Source: an uncultured Gammaproteobacteria bacterium (GTDB taxonomy: Bacteria; Pseudomonadota; Gammaproteobacteria; Pseudomonadales; Ketobacteraceae). From it: DNA of 60,893 nucleotides. Within the stretch, counting starts at the first letter, position 1. The number at the start of each line of letters is the position of its first letter. The DNA lies in assembly GCA_913063125.1 (NCBI GenBank), contig CAJXZM010000011.1, forward strand, positions 1 through 60,893. The letters are read 5' to 3'. Shown piece after piece: positions 45,969-56,640 of the stretch. Position numbers and translations under genes: made by a program. The notes beneath the pieces are model-generated. The model worked only from the letters and a program-made list of their open reading frames with translations. It did no database searches and had not been told where the DNA came from.

Positions 45969-47501
45969 TTACTCAGATGTTACTTGTGGTCTCATATGTG
46001 GAAACAAAATAACGTCACGAATTGATGGTGAATTGGTAAACAGCATAACTAAACGGTCAATTCCGATACCCTCCCCTGCTGTAGGAGGCATCCCGTATTC
46101 CAACGCGGCAATATAATCAGCATCAAAATGCATCGCTTCATCATCACCAGCATCTTTTTCTTCTACCTGACGCTGAAAGCGCTCGGCTTGATCTTCTGAA
46201 TCATTTAACTCCGAGAAACCATTAGCAATTTCTCGTCCACCCACAAAAAACTCAAAACGATCTGTCACAAACGGGTTGTGATCACTTCGTCGTGCCAGTG
46301 GGGATACTTCTGTTGGATATTCCGTAATAAATGTTGGATTCATCAAGCGATGTTCAACAGTTTTCTCAAAGATTTCGATTTGAATTTTACCCAAACCATA
46401 GATTTCTTTAAGTGGAATATTCAATCCTTCTGCAATCTTTTTAGCGCTTTCAATATCGCCAAGCTGTTCCAAGGTAATCTCTGGATTAAAGTGCAAAATA
46501 GATTCTAGGATAGTCATACGCTCAAAAGGCTTACCAAAATCAAATGTATCATCACCATAAACCACTTCCGTTGTACCCAAAACATCTTGGGCAATGGTAC
46601 GTAGCATTTCTTCAGTAAGATTCATTAAATCTTTATAGTCTGCGTAAGACTGATAAAACTCAACCATGGTGAATTCTGGATTATGTCGTGTAGACAACCC
46701 TTCATTACGGAAGTTACGGTTAATCTCGAACACACGCTCAAATCCACCAACAACCAAACGCTTAAGATATAGCTCTGGCGCAACACGCAAGAACAAGTCC
46801 ATATCCAAGGCATTATGGAAGGTATTAAAAGGTCGCGCCGTAGCTCCGCCAGGAATAACGTGCATCATTGGCGTTTCCACTTCCATATACTTGCGCGCGT
46901 TAAGGAAGCGACGAATACCTTCGACAACTTGAGTGCGCACTCGGAAGGTTTCGCGCACATCTTCGTTCATAATCAAATCGACATAGCGCTGACGGTAACG
47001 CATCTCAGTATCCGTCAAACCTTTATGCTTGTCAGGCAATGGGCGAAGAGATTTAACCAGGTGGTGCTCTACTTCAATATCAACAAACAAGTCACCTTTT
47101 CCAGAACGTTGTAACGTTCCTTCGATACCAACAATATCACCTAAATCCCATGTTTTAATATCGGCTAAAACATCTTTCTCCAGGCCTTTTCGATTAACAT
47201 ACAACTGAATACGACCGGACATATCCTGAATTTCTAAGAAAGCTCCGCGATTAAGCATAACTCGACCAGCCACTTTCACTGGCACAGCCATTTCTTCTAA
47301 TTCAGGCTTGGTTTTATCTTTATATTCGTCTTGTAAATCTTGGCAAAATTGGTCGCGGCGAAAGCTATTGGTATATGCTTTACCTTTTTCACGGATACTC
47401 TTTAACTTAGAACGGCGCTCAGCAATTAACTTGTTCTCATCTATTTCAGTTTCTGCAGCACTTGTTTCTGCGCCACTGCCGCCTTTCTTTTGGTTCGCCA
47501 T
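45969..47501 (-). CDS. lysS: Lysyl-tRNA synthetase, class II
   Basis: A 510-residue class II lysyl-tRNA synthetase. N-terminal OB-fold ([10 protein letters not shown]..., residues 80-160) for anticodon binding; motif 2 [20 protein letters not shown] near residue 275; motif 3 [13 protein letters not shown] near residue 482. It attaches lysine to tRNA-Lys. Length is normal. The start codon has a good ribosome site (CTAGAGAGAAG). prfB lies immediately upstream, an order conserved from E. coli. Confidence 0.97.
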   Translation of the reverse strand: MANQKKGGSGAETSAAETEIDENKLIAERRSKLKSIREKGKAYTNSFRRDQFCQDLQDEYKDKTKPELEEMAVPVKVAGRVMLNRGAFLEIQDMSGRIQLYVNRKGLEKDVLADIKTWDLGDIVGIEGTLQRSGKGDLFVDIEVEHHLVKSLRPLPDKHKGLTDTEMRYRQRYVDLIMNEDVRETFRVRTQVVEGIRRFLNARKYMEVETPMMHVIPGGATARPFNTFHNALDMDLFLRVAPELYLKRLVVGGFERVFEINRNFRNEGLSTRHNPEFTMVEFYQSYADYKDLMNLTEEMLRTIAQDVLGTTEVVYGDDTFDFGKPFERMTILESILHFNPEITLEQLGDIESAKKIAEGLNIPLKEIYGLGKIQIEIFEKTVEHRLMNPTFITEYPTEVSPLARRSDHNPFVTDRFEFFVGGREIANGFSELNDSEDQAERFQRQVEEKDAGDDEAMHFDADYIAALEYGMPPTAGEGIGIDRLVMLFTNSPSIRDVILFPHMRPQVTSE

Positions 47502-47557
47502 GGTGTTTCTTCTCTCTAGTCTTTAATAGCCACGTTCAATATGGCCAAATTCAATAA

Positions 47558-48653
47558 TTACAAACCAGCTTTTAAGCTAGCCTCAACAAATGTGTCTATA
47601 TCGCCATCCAAGAAGTTCCCAGTATTACTGGTCTCAACATTCGTTCGAAGGTCCTTGATGCGGGATTGGTCCAAAACGTAAGAACGGATCTGACTCCCCC
47701 AACCAATATCTGATTTCGTATCTTCTAGTGCCTGCTTCTCAGAGTTCTGTTTTTGTAGCTCAAACTCATACAGCTTCGCCCTTAACATCTTCATCGCTTG
47801 CGCTCTGTTTTTGTGTTGAGAGCGATCATTTTGACACTGCACCACAATATTAGTCGGCATATGTGTTAAACGTATCGCTGAATCAGTTTTGTTAACGTGC
47901 TGACCACCGGCGCCACTGGCCCGGTAGGTATCCGTTCGAACATCAGAAGGGTCTATATCAATTTCAATATTGTCATCAATCTCTGGGGATACAAAAACCG
48001 AGGTAAACGATGTATGGCGTCGATTACCTGAATCAAATGGCGATTTACGCACTAAACGGTGCACACCGGTTTCTGTACGTAGCCAACCATAGGCATATTC
48101 ACCCTGGTAGTGAATTGTGGCGCTCTTAATACCAGCAACATCGCCAGAAGAGGCCTCAATTAGCTCCGTTTTAAAGCCTTTGCGTTCGCCCCAGCGCAAG
48201 TACATTCGTAACAACATCTCAGCCCAATCCTGCGCTTCTGTACCACCAGAGCCTGACTGAATGTCGAGATAACAGCTATTAGCATCCATTTCACCAGAAA
48301 ACATACGACGAAATTCCATCGCTGCTACCTTAGATTCGATGGCGGCAAGTTCTGCTAGCACGTCTTCTAAGGTACCTTCATCGTCTTCTTCCACTGCCAG
48401 TTCCAACAAACCGTCAGCGTCATCAATTTCACTCCCCATCTTGTCAATACCACCCACAACGGCTTCTAGTGAAGCACGCTCTTTACCAAGCTCTTGGGCT
48501 CGGTCGGGTTTATTCCAGATATCGGGGTCTTCTAACTCGAGAGATACCTCTGCTAACTGCTCACTTTTGCCTTCATAGTCAAAGGTACCCCCTCAACGCG
48601 TCAGTGCGCATTCGAAGGTCTTTGATATGGGTAACAATTGGGTTGATTTCCAT
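47558..48653 (-). CDS. prfB: Peptide chain release factor 2 with programmed +1 frameshift
   Basis: The reading frame begins at ATG 48653 and runs 24 codons to an in-frame TGA at 48581-48579. A +1 shift at CTT-T-GAC joins it to the long frame ending at 47558, giving about 364 residues, normal for RF2. A Shine-Dalgarno-like AGGGGG (48588-48593) sits just before the shift site, the classical autoregulation arrangement. The long frame has the SPF anticodon-like motif (RKSPFDSG) and [14 protein letters not shown] containing GGQ. RF2 ends translation at UGA and UAA. Any annotation that starts at 48457 is truncated. Confidence 0.96.
48579..48593 (-). promoter_or_regulatory. RF2 programmed frameshift site
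   Basis: Minus strand: AGGGGG, a 6-base spacer ending in CTT, then TGA C. Low RF2 slows termination at the poor TGAC context, and the internal Shine-Dalgarno promotes the +1 shift. Confidence 0.95.
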
Positions 48654-48860
48654 CTAGAACGAAGCTCTCATCAATGATTTGAAGTAAATTAGGAATATAA
48701 GAAGTTAAAGGCGCGTATTCTACCCTATTTTGAAGGTGGGATATACAGCGAGCGTATCGAGGAAAAGCCAGCATAATACCTGAAGAAATAGACCCTTTCA
48801 GTTACTATGCCAGCCGATAGATATCAAATTTACCAATGCCCCACACACAAACCATAACGC

Positions 48861-49919
48861 TTATCGTAAACTCTCATTAATGCTCTGTAATGCGGCATTA
48901 CCAGGACATAAGTCAGCTTCGACTAATTGGTTTAAGGGCTTATCCACTGTATTGGTTATCTCATGTAAATCAGGAGTATCCGTGTTTACATATAACAATC
49001 CTGTTAACACCTTACCTTCATGTTGCTTACGCTGAAGATAATGTAAAGCGGCGACACGATCACTCGTATCATATTCATCGTCCAACTTATGCAAATGCAA
49101 CACAGAACCATCATGCAAACATACCTCTCGACTAGAGCCAGGCTCATAATGCGTAACAATTTCTTCTTTCATGGGTACAAAATCAGTTCGATTCAGGGTT
49201 TCATTATGGTCTCGCACATAATCATAGCTTTTGGTTGAACCCACATGATTGTTAAACGTGACACACGGCGACAAACAGTCAATTAACGCAAATCCATTAT
49301 GTGCCATTGCCGCTTTCAATAACGGCACTAATTGATCCTTATCTCCCGAAAAGCTTCTCGCCACGAAGGTTGCACCCAACTGCAATGCCAAACTAGCAAT
49401 ATCAATCGCGTCAAATGGGTTTTCAACACCTTTTTTATTCTTTGAACCTAAATCGGTCATCGCTGAATTTTGGCCTTTGGTCAAACCATAGGTACCGTTA
49501 TTCGCAACGATGTACACCATATTCAGCTTACGTCTCACAACATGAGAAAACTGCCCCAAACCGATTGAAGCAGTATCTCCATCTCCGGACATACCGATAT
49601 ACAGCAAATCTTTATTGGCAACATTAGCACCTGTTGCTATAGAGGGCATACGACCATGTACGGAATTAAAACCATGAGATTTGTCGAGGTAATAGGTTGG
49701 TGTCTTCGATGAGCACCCAATGCCCGAAAGTTTAGCTACCTTGTGAGGTTCAATAGAAACTTCATGGCAGGCCTGAATAATAGCCGCGCTAATCGAGTCG
49801 TGCCCACACCCCGCACATAATGTCGATAACGGGCCTTCATAATCTCGTCGGGTTAGTCCTAAATCATTCACTGGCAACTTAGGATGATGGAATTTTGATT
49901 TAGCAATATAACTCATCAC
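48861..49919 (-). CDS. korB: 2-oxoacid:ferredoxin oxidoreductase, beta subunit (KorB)
   Basis: A 352-residue TPP-binding subunit. CAGCGHDSISAAI near residue 36 and GDGDTASIGLGQF near residue 110 with VANNGTYGLTKGQ near residue 137 form the thiamine diphosphate site. Together with KorA it oxidises a 2-oxoacid, most probably 2-oxoglutarate, to its CoA thioester with electrons to ferredoxin or NADP. The start ATG overlaps the korA stop by 4 bases. It is a typical KorB by length and motifs. Confidence 0.9.
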   Translation of the reverse strand: MMSYIAKSKFHHPKLPVNDLGLTRRDYEGPLSTLCAGCGHDSISAAIIQACHEVSIEPHKVAKLSGIGCSSKTPTYYLDKSHGFNSVHGRMPSIATGANVANKDLLYIGMSGDGDTASIGLGQFSHVVRRKLNMVYIVANNGTYGLTKGQNSAMTDLGSKNKKGVENPFDAIDIASLALQLGATFVARSFSGDKDQLVPLLKAAMAHNGFALIDCLSPCVTFNNHVGSTKSYDYVRDHNETLNRTDFVPMKEEIVTHYEPGSSREVCLHDGSVLHLHKLDDEYDTSDRVAALHYLQRKQHEGKVLTGLLYVNTDTPDLHEITNTVDKPLNQLVEADLCPGNAALQSINESLR

Positions 49920-51856
49920 TTAGCTCCTTTTTTTGAAGAGGTCTTATCTGGGGTGCTATCTACAAATTGCTTATTAGGAATCAACTGTTGTAATTTTTCA
50001 GCAATGCTATCAGCGATAAACGTTGCCGTTATAGGCATGCCGTCATAATGCAGAACTGCATCCAGCTTAACTGGATTAATATCGCCTTCGTTGATCATCA
50101 ACATACGCATCTGAGCATCCCTATTTTGTTCAACAACAAAGACTTGCTTATGGTGTTCAACAAAATCAAACACATCGTCACAAAAAGGAAATGCTCTGAT
50201 TCTCATCATGTCCAACTCGATACCTTGCGCTGTCAAAAGGTCCAATGCCTCCTGCATCGCTAAATCGGTAGTCCCGTAACAAATCACACCGTATAAACTG
50301 TTCTGATCAGAAGGTTTGATAATTGGAGCGGGAAGCGCTTTTGCTGCCGTCTTAAACTTACGCCGCAAACGTTCCATGCCCTCCACATAAATATCACCCT
50401 TTTCCGTATATCGAGCAAATGCATCATGCGAGGTGCCTCGCGTCATATAAGCACCTTTATCTGGGTGAACTCCAGGATACGTACGATACCCAATACCGTC
50501 ACCATCAACGTCGTCATATCGTCCCCACTCTTTACCTTGTGCAGTGAGCGCATCAAGATCATCAGCGGTTAGTACCTTACCCCGATCATATCGGGCGGTA
50601 TCATCCCACTCGAACTTATCCGTCGCCCAATCGTTCATACCCAGCTCAAGATCGGACAAGGTAATAACGGGCGTTTGAAAACGCTCTGCAAGATCAAAAG
50701 CTTTCGCTGCAAACTGAAAACATTCCGTCGGGTTCGCTGGAAACAATAAAAGATGCTTACTATCACCGTGAGACGCATAGGCTGCGGCCAACACATCAGA
50801 CTGCTGTGTACGGGTTGGCATTCCCGTAGACGGGCCACCTCGCTGCACATCAAACAATACAACCGGGACTTCAGAATAATAGGCGAGGCCTAAAAACTCC
50901 GACATCAACGATAGCCCTGGACCACTGGTGGCGGTAAAAGCCCTAGCGCCATTCCAACTTGCGCCTAACACCATACCCACCGCTGACAGCTCATCCTCAG
51001 CCTGAACGATGGCAAACTTTTTCTTGCCCGTACCAGCATCAATTCTCAGCCGCTCACAGTACTTACTGTAGCTATCTACCAGGGAGGTGGAAGGAGTAAT
51101 CGGATACCAAGCCGCGACTGTAGCCCCAGCATAAACGCAACCTAAACCCGCAGCTTCATTACCATCGATAAGGATTTTATTCGCCAACTTATCTAAGCGT
51201 TTTACCCTAATATTTAATGGACAGGAAAGGTTTTCTCTGGCCCATTGGCAACCCAATTCTAACGCAAAAACATTGGGTGTTATCAGTTTTTCTTTACCCG
51301 AAAACTGATCTTTAATCAGATCTTTCACCACAGCAAATTCGATATCCAACAATGCGATGAGAGCACCTACATAAACAATATTTTTAAATAACTGCCGCTG
51401 CTTTGGATTACTAAATTCTCGTAAACATATCTCAGTAATAGGAATACCAATCCAATGTATATCTGATCGATAACGCTCCGTATCAAGGGGTTTTGTAGCA
51501 TCATACAAAACGTACCCGCCAGGCGCGACGTTATTCACGTCATCCAAAAAACTCTGAGCATTCATTGCCACCATGATATCAACAGTATCTTTTCGTCCCA
51601 AATACCCCTGCTCGCTCACTCGAACTTCGTACCAAGTAGGTAATCCTTGAATATTGGATGGGAAGACGTTACGGGGACTCACCGGGATACCTAATCTGAA
51701 AATGGACTTTGCAAACAGGTGGTTCGCACTGGCAGAGCCTGTGCCGTTTACATTAGCGAATTTGATAACAAAATCATTTATTCGAACAGCTGAAACTTTT
51801 CTGTTTTCCGCTGTATTTTCTACTACATTTACGGCCTTATTATCTACTGCGCGCAT
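49916..51856 (-). CDS. korA: 2-oxoacid:ferredoxin oxidoreductase, fused gamma-alpha subunit (KorA)
   Basis: A 646-residue protein. Residues 25-215 are the gamma domain (IKFANVNGTGSASANHLFAK), residues 230-640 the alpha part with GNEAAGLGCVYAGATVAAWYPITPST and GPSTGMPTRTQQSD. This gamma-alpha fusion is the form seen in aerobic KorAB enzymes. In aerobes such enzymes can replace 2-oxoglutarate dehydrogenase or make reduced ferredoxin. Its start overlaps the GltD-like gene by 13 bases. Confidence 0.9.
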   Translation of the reverse strand: MRAVDNKAVNVVENTAENRKVSAVRINDFVIKFANVNGTGSASANHLFAKSIFRLGIPVSPRNVFPSNIQGLPTWYEVRVSEQGYLGRKDTVDIMVAMNAQSFLDDVNNVAPGGYVLYDATKPLDTERYRSDIHWIGIPITEICLREFSNPKQRQLFKNIVYVGALIALLDIEFAVVKDLIKDQFSGKEKLITPNVFALELGCQWARENLSCPLNIRVKRLDKLANKILIDGNEAAGLGCVYAGATVAAWYPITPSTSLVDSYSKYCERLRIDAGTGKKKFAIVQAEDELSAVGMVLGASWNGARAFTATSGPGLSLMSEFLGLAYYSEVPVVLFDVQRGGPSTGMPTRTQQSDVLAAAYASHGDSKHLLLFPANPTECFQFAAKAFDLAERFQTPVITLSDLELGMNDWATDKFEWDDTARYDRGKVLTADDLDALTAQGKEWGRYDDVDGDGIGYRTYPGVHPDKGAYMTRGTSHDAFARYTEKGDIYVEGMERLRRKFKTAAKALPAPIIKPSDQNSLYGVICYGTTDLAMQEALDLLTAQGIELDMMRIRAFPFCDDVFDFVEHHKQVFVVEQNRDAQMRMLMINEGDINPVKLDAVLHYDGMPITATFIADSIAEKLQQLIPNKQFVDSTPDKTSSKKGAK

Positions 51857-53625
51857 GTCTTACCCGCCTGTGCTTCTTGGTAAATGAATTTCTGCATATC
51901 CCACGCATTGGTGGGGCACCGCTCTGCACATAACCCACAGTGCAAACACAGGTCTTCATCTTTAACCATCACCCGCCCGGTTTTTAACGCTTCAGACACC
52001 AACAACGGTTGCTCCGTATTTTCCGCAGGAATAATCAAACGAGGCCGGAGCTCTTTCTCCTTTCCGTTCTCTGTGAAATTAATACAGCTAGTTGGGCATA
52101 CATCCATGCAAGAATCACATTCGTAACAAAGAGCCTCCGTAAAAACCGTTTGCACATCACAATTCAGACAACGTTTCGCCTCATCAAACGCCAATTGCTC
52201 ATCAAACCCTAATTCAACCTCTAAGGTTAGGTTTTTCAACGTCTCTGTTTTATCCGCATGGGGCACTGCAAAGCGCTCTTCATGCGAAATCCCGTTGTCA
52301 TAAGACCACTCATGCACCCCCATTTTTTGGCTAGTAAGATTGACTCCTGGCGCAGGCCTTTCAATCAATGACTGACCCTGACAATAAAGATCAATCGAAA
52401 TAGCCGCCTGATGCCCTTGACCAACAGCGCTGATAATATTCTTAGGGCCAAATGACGAGTCGCCACCAAAGAACACGCTCTCATGACTGGATCGCAGTGT
52501 AACGTCATCAACCACTGGCATATCCCATTGATTAAACTCAATGCCAATATCTTTCTCTATCCAAGGAAAGCTATTCTCTTGCCCGATAGCGATCAATACA
52601 TCATCACATTCGATGGTGACATCAGGCTCCCCTGTCGGTACTAATGATCGTCTGCCACTCTTATCGTATTCCGCTTTAACAAGCTCAAATTGCAACCCCA
52701 CCAACTTACCACCGTCTAAAATACAGGATTTTGGTACGTGATAATTCAGAATGGGGATATCTTCCATCAACGCATCATCTTTTTCCCAAGGGGATGCCTT
52801 CATTTCGTCAAAACCACTACGAACAACAACCTTCACATCCTCTCCGCCTAAGCGGCGGGCCGTGCGGCAACAATCCATAGCGGTATTTCCGCCCCCTAAC
52901 ACAATAACTCTTTTTCCAATGCTGTCGACGTGTTCAAATGTCACATTCGCCAGCCACTCAATTCCCGTGTGTATATTGGCTGAAGCCTCCGCACGGCCCG
53001 GTATCTCAAGGCCCCGCCCTCTAGGCGCGCCGGTACCAACAAAAACGGCATCGTAGTTTTTATCCAGCATCGACTTCATAGAAGTAATTTCTGAATTAAA
53101 GTGTGTGACAACACCTTGCTTCAAAATAAAGCCCACCTCCTCATCGATAACCGATTCAGGTAATCGAAAAGACGGGATTTGTGACAGCATCATACCGCCG
53201 CCTTTTTTCCCTGAATCATAAACAACAACCTCATAACCCAATAAAGAAAGGTCACGAGCAACGGTTAGAGATGCAGGACCAGCACCAATACAAGCAATGC
53301 GCTTACCGTTACTAGCGTCCGCTGTTGGCAATACCAATGTCATATCGCCTTTGTTATCAGCAGTCACTCGTTTTAATCGGCAAATAGCAACGGGTTCTTC
53401 TTCCGTTCGCCCCCGACGACAAGCAGGTTCACAAGGTCGATCGCAGGTTCGGCCCAAAATGCCCGGAAACACATTCGACTGCCAATTAACCATATAGGCA
53501 TCGGTATAACGTTTTTGAGCAATTAAGCGAATATATTCGGGAACAGGAGTATGGGCTGGACATGCCCACTGGCAATCCACTATTTGATGATAATAACTAG
53601 GGTTTGAAGTATCTGTAGGTTTCAC
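51844..53625 (-). CDS. GltD-like flavoprotein with two [4Fe-4S] clusters (KorC-like)
   Basis: A 593-residue NAD(P)-linked electron-transfer subunit. N-terminal Cys set CQWACPAHTPV and CDRPCEPACRRG holds Fe-S clusters as in glutamate synthase small subunit; GAGPASLTVARDLSLLGYEV near residue 111 is the FAD site and VLGGGNTAMDCCRTARRLGG near residue 245 the NAD(P) site; a C-terminal ferredoxin has CYECDSCMDVCP and CLHCGLCAERCP. Such a subunit with KorAB forms a 2-oxoglutarate:NADP oxidoreductase described from Azoarcus evansii. It is the first gene of the operon, 13-base overlap with korA. Confidence 0.87.
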   Translation of the reverse strand: MKPTDTSNPSYYHQIVDCQWACPAHTPVPEYIRLIAQKRYTDAYMVNWQSNVFPGILGRTCDRPCEPACRRGRTEEEPVAICRLKRVTADNKGDMTLVLPTADASNGKRIACIGAGPASLTVARDLSLLGYEVVVYDSGKKGGGMMLSQIPSFRLPESVIDEEVGFILKQGVVTHFNSEITSMKSMLDKNYDAVFVGTGAPRGRGLEIPGRAEASANIHTGIEWLANVTFEHVDSIGKRVIVLGGGNTAMDCCRTARRLGGEDVKVVVRSGFDEMKASPWEKDDALMEDIPILNYHVPKSCILDGGKLVGLQFELVKAEYDKSGRRSLVPTGEPDVTIECDDVLIAIGQENSFPWIEKDIGIEFNQWDMPVVDDVTLRSSHESVFFGGDSSFGPKNIISAVGQGHQAAISIDLYCQGQSLIERPAPGVNLTSQKMGVHEWSYDNGISHEERFAVPHADKTETLKNLTLEVELGFDEQLAFDEAKRCLNCDVQTVFTEALCYECDSCMDVCPTSCINFTENGKEKELRPRLIIPAENTEQPLLVSEALKTGRVMVKDEDLCLHCGLCAERCPTNAWDMQKFIYQEAQAGKTCAQ

Positions 53626-54117
53626 TTTTTACAACCACAAGGTCAGGTGACGAGGCGCCTCAATGGTTACATGCTACATGCGACAAAAGAGATCATCTCC
53701 TTTAGAAGTAGTAGCTTTTGGCCATTTCTAACCCAAAAAATGAAAAGAGGGTTAAACCTACTCCATTCTTGATGCCAACACAGTTTACAGCGTATACACA
53801 TCATCATCCTTCCATCTTATCCACTTTTATCTTGTATTGGCTAGTACATAACCCTATATAGTTGCATGAAGTTAAAGATTTGTTACGAATTAACAATACG
53901 CTATATCAAACTCTGACCATCGATTCCTAACACCTAATCCAAGTAAAGCCCCAACAGCGTGAATATGTCACATTAATTTAGTCAGAATTATCCACTCCAT
54001 ACATCAACAACTGTCACTATAATAAGTAGCTAAATCATTGGCATGGCACGCAGCCAAAGCTAGTATAGTACTAGCATTAATGATCGTAAAAATACGGCGA
54101 TAACAGGAGAGACAATC
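53626..54117. promoter_or_regulatory. Divergent promoter region, kor operon / vgrG
   Basis: 492 bases without a gene. Seen: a perfect 10-bp palindrome GAGGCGCCTC (53652-53661) near the kor operon start; a TATAAT at 54018-54023 on the plus strand; a 17-bp dyad GCTAGTA-TAG-TACTAGC (54059-54075), 42 bases before the vgrG start; and a strong ribosome site AGGAGAG at about 54103-54109. The dyad is a candidate operator for T6SS cargo expression. Confidence 0.5.
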
Positions 54118-56634
54118 ATGGGTGATATTGGAAACGAGCATCATATAAGAATAGAAACCGATTCCAGCACCTTCGGCGTTGATGGAGAGCTTTTGCTTGA
54201 ATCCATCGCTGGTCAAGAAGCGATCTCAAAACTCTTTAATTTCGACCTAAAGGTCCTCTGTCAAGATCTCAACATTGACCCAACAGGCATTGTTGGCAAA
54301 CGCATCAGTTTCTCTATTACTTTTCCAGAAGAAGATAAAACCCGTTATTTTAATGGTTATGTCAAACGCATGCAGGCCGGCAATGTACTTGGTACCACCG
54401 CAGGATCAGCCGCCGATGGACAACTTCGCCGTTATGAACTCCAAATAGTCCCCTGGTTTTGGTTTCTCTCTCAAAATAAGAAAAGCCGTATTTTTCAAGA
54501 GATGAGTGTTGTGGACATTATTGATGAAGTATTGGCAGAGCACGCCGCCATTTCTGATCAAGACTACGCCACAAATTTTGTTGGCCAATACGAAGTCCGC
54601 AACTATTGCTCACAATACCAAGAATCCGATTTCGATTTCCTTAGCCGTATCATGGAAGACGAAGGGATATTCTATTATTTTCGCCATGAGGATGGTGAAG
54701 GCAAACATGTGATGATGTTAAGTGATCACGATGGTGCCTACCGATTTAACCCAGCAACAACTGGAGGCGATGACAGCGAACACGAAATTCCTTATGTACA
54801 AGGTAGCGGCCCCGGAGAACAAATCACACACTGGGCTCATCGCTACGATATGCGGACAGGTGGTGTATTGTTACACGACTACGACTACGCTCTTGCCAGT
54901 GCATCAGCCAGCCCTATCGCCTCCCCAACCCCAACGTTATTAGCAGACAAGTACCCAATGGTCTCAGAATACAGCCAATATGAGTATCCAGGAAAGTACC
55001 GAAATAGCGGTGAGAAAACTGCCCTGACAGGCATTCGCGCTGAAGAGAACGAAGTGTCTTATGACACGGTAACGGGTCAAAGCGACAACCGAAGCCTTCA
55101 CCCCTGTGGTAAGTTCACGCTATCGGGGCACGATGCAACAGGTGAAGCTGCCGATGACTATCAAAGTGGTTATGTGATCACATCAGTAAGTCATTACGCC
55201 GTTGACACCAGCTACATGACCAATAGCGAAACCACCCTTGGATTACAAGCAGCTACCGCTATCAATAAAATCGCCTCAGTTGCCATGGCTCGCAACGCTA
55301 GCAGTGATGCGTTAACCGATGTTATGCGCTCCCTAGCAGAAGCCCTAGCAACACCCGCTGAGCCAGAAGAAGAGAATGCGGCAACAGCTCGCTACAACAA
55401 CACCTTCGAAGCAATCCCAACAACGGTGATATTTCGCCCTAATCGAAACACCCCTAAACCATTAGTAAATGGCCCTCAAACAGCCGTTGTTACCGGCGCA
55501 GGTGAAATCGATACCGATGAACAAGGTCGCGTTAAGGTGAAATTCCACTGGGAAGACGCCGACCGTGTCGGTGAAACCTGGGTACGTGTATCACAGTACT
55601 GGGCAGGCAAAAAATGGGGCGCGCAATATATCCCTCACGTTGGTCAAGAAGTGCTTGTTAGCTTTTTACAAGGTGACCCAGATTTACCCGTTATCACAGG
55701 GCGTGTTTACAATAACCATCAAGCAACACCACTGGAACTACCAGGCGAAAAGACCAAGAGTATCATGCGTGATTACGGTCAAAATGAGTTTGTAATGGAG
55801 GGCAAAGCCGACGTTCAAAGCATTTCTCTTTGGCAGGCTTGTGAAAACGAGCTTTGGATGGAAGGCAAACCTGGCGAAGAAGTTATTAGCATTAAACAAA
55901 AATGTAAGAATGAAATATTCTTAAAAGCAGAGGACCCCATTATTACCCTTGAACAGGAATGTGGTAACGAAGTTACGTTAGCTAACAACGGAGGTTCACC
56001 AGAGATCTATTTGTCCCAAGAATGTGGCAACCTTATATCTATGGAGAAAGACGGCGCCCGTATCACTATTGATAATAATAGCCAAAATAAAATTGTGATG
56101 GATGAAGCAGCCAAATCCATTACTATTGAGGCACAACAGAACAAGGCAAAGATAGTTCTTGGTGGCGCTAAAGGTATCGACCAAAGCTTTAGTGGTGATT
56201 GGCATGAGTGCACCTATGCCTGGAAAATAACCACTAACAGCGGTGGCCAAGAAGATGCCTACCTGGGTATTAAAAACAGCAACATGGTAGGAATCGATAC
56301 CTCACAACACGCCTCTTACAGCGAGAGCAAGAATCTCGTTGACCGCCTTCGAAAAGTCACAGGCTCACTAAAATACGAGGCGACTGAGCTTATTTCCAAC
56401 AAAGCCGGGGATGATTGCACAACCGAGCTAGATGGAGCAGGTTTTGAAGTAAAAGTAGGAGCCACTGCAATAAAGGCCAGTGCCGATGGCGATATTGCTC
56501 TAGAAACAAAGAAAAAAATCTTACTAAAAGCCAAATCATGCACCCGTATAGAGTCCGGTGAAGTTGTCATAAAAGCAAAAACCATTGACTTAACAAAAGC
56601 AAAGATCAAACATAAAAGCTTCGAAGTAAAATAA
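54118..56634 (+). CDS. vgrG: T6SS spike protein VgrG with extended beta-helical C-terminus
   Basis: An 838-residue VgrG. The gp27-like part occupies residues 1-390 (GQEAISKLFNFDLKVL, SDFDFLSRIMEDEGIFYYFRHED), and the gp5-like OB and needle start with VVTGAGEIDTDEQGRVKVKFHW near residue 458, with WVRVSQYWAGKKWGAQYIPHVGQEV. Beyond residue 560 the needle continues for about 270 residues; a ladder of turns with Cys-x-Asn-Glu (CENEL, CKNEI, CGNEV, CGNLI) suggests a long beta-helix. It tips the T6SS puncturing device; the extension may carry an adaptor or effector contact. Confidence 0.93.
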   Translation: MGDIGNEHHIRIETDSSTFGVDGELLLESIAGQEAISKLFNFDLKVLCQDLNIDPTGIVGKRISFSITFPEEDKTRYFNGYVKRMQAGNVLGTTAGSAADGQLRRYELQIVPWFWFLSQNKKSRIFQEMSVVDIIDEVLAEHAAISDQDYATNFVGQYEVRNYCSQYQESDFDFLSRIMEDEGIFYYFRHEDGEGKHVMMLSDHDGAYRFNPATTGGDDSEHEIPYVQGSGPGEQITHWAHRYDMRTGGVLLHDYDYALASASASPIASPTPTLLADKYPMVSEYSQYEYPGKYRNSGEKTALTGIRAEENEVSYDTVTGQSDNRSLHPCGKFTLSGHDATGEAADDYQSGYVITSVSHYAVDTSYMTNSETTLGLQAATAINKIASVAMARNASSDALTDVMRSLAEALATPAEPEEENAATARYNNTFEAIPTTVIFRPNRNTPKPLVNGPQTAVVTGAGEIDTDEQGRVKVKFHWEDADRVGETWVRVSQYWAGKKWGAQYIPHVGQEVLVSFLQGDPDLPVITGRVYNNHQATPLELPGEKTKSIMRDYGQNEFVMEGKADVQSISLWQACENELWMEGKPGEEVISIKQKCKNEIFLKAEDPIITLEQECGNEVTLANNGGSPEIYLSQECGNLISMEKDGARITIDNNSQNKIVMDEAAKSITIEAQQNKAKIVLGGAKGIDQSFSGDWHECTYAWKITTNSGGQEDAYLGIKNSNMVGIDTSQHASYSESKNLVDRLRKVTGSLKYEATELISNKAGDDCTTELDGAGFEVKVGATAIKASADGDIALETKKKILLKAKSCTRIESGEVVIKAKTIDLTKAKIKHKSFEVK

Positions 56635-56640
56635 GAGACC

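Noticed and set aside
54038..54055. Sigma-54-like sequence TTGGCATGGCACGCAGC before vgrG
   Set aside because: The GG and GC dinucleotides are one base too far apart for a -24/-12 promoter.
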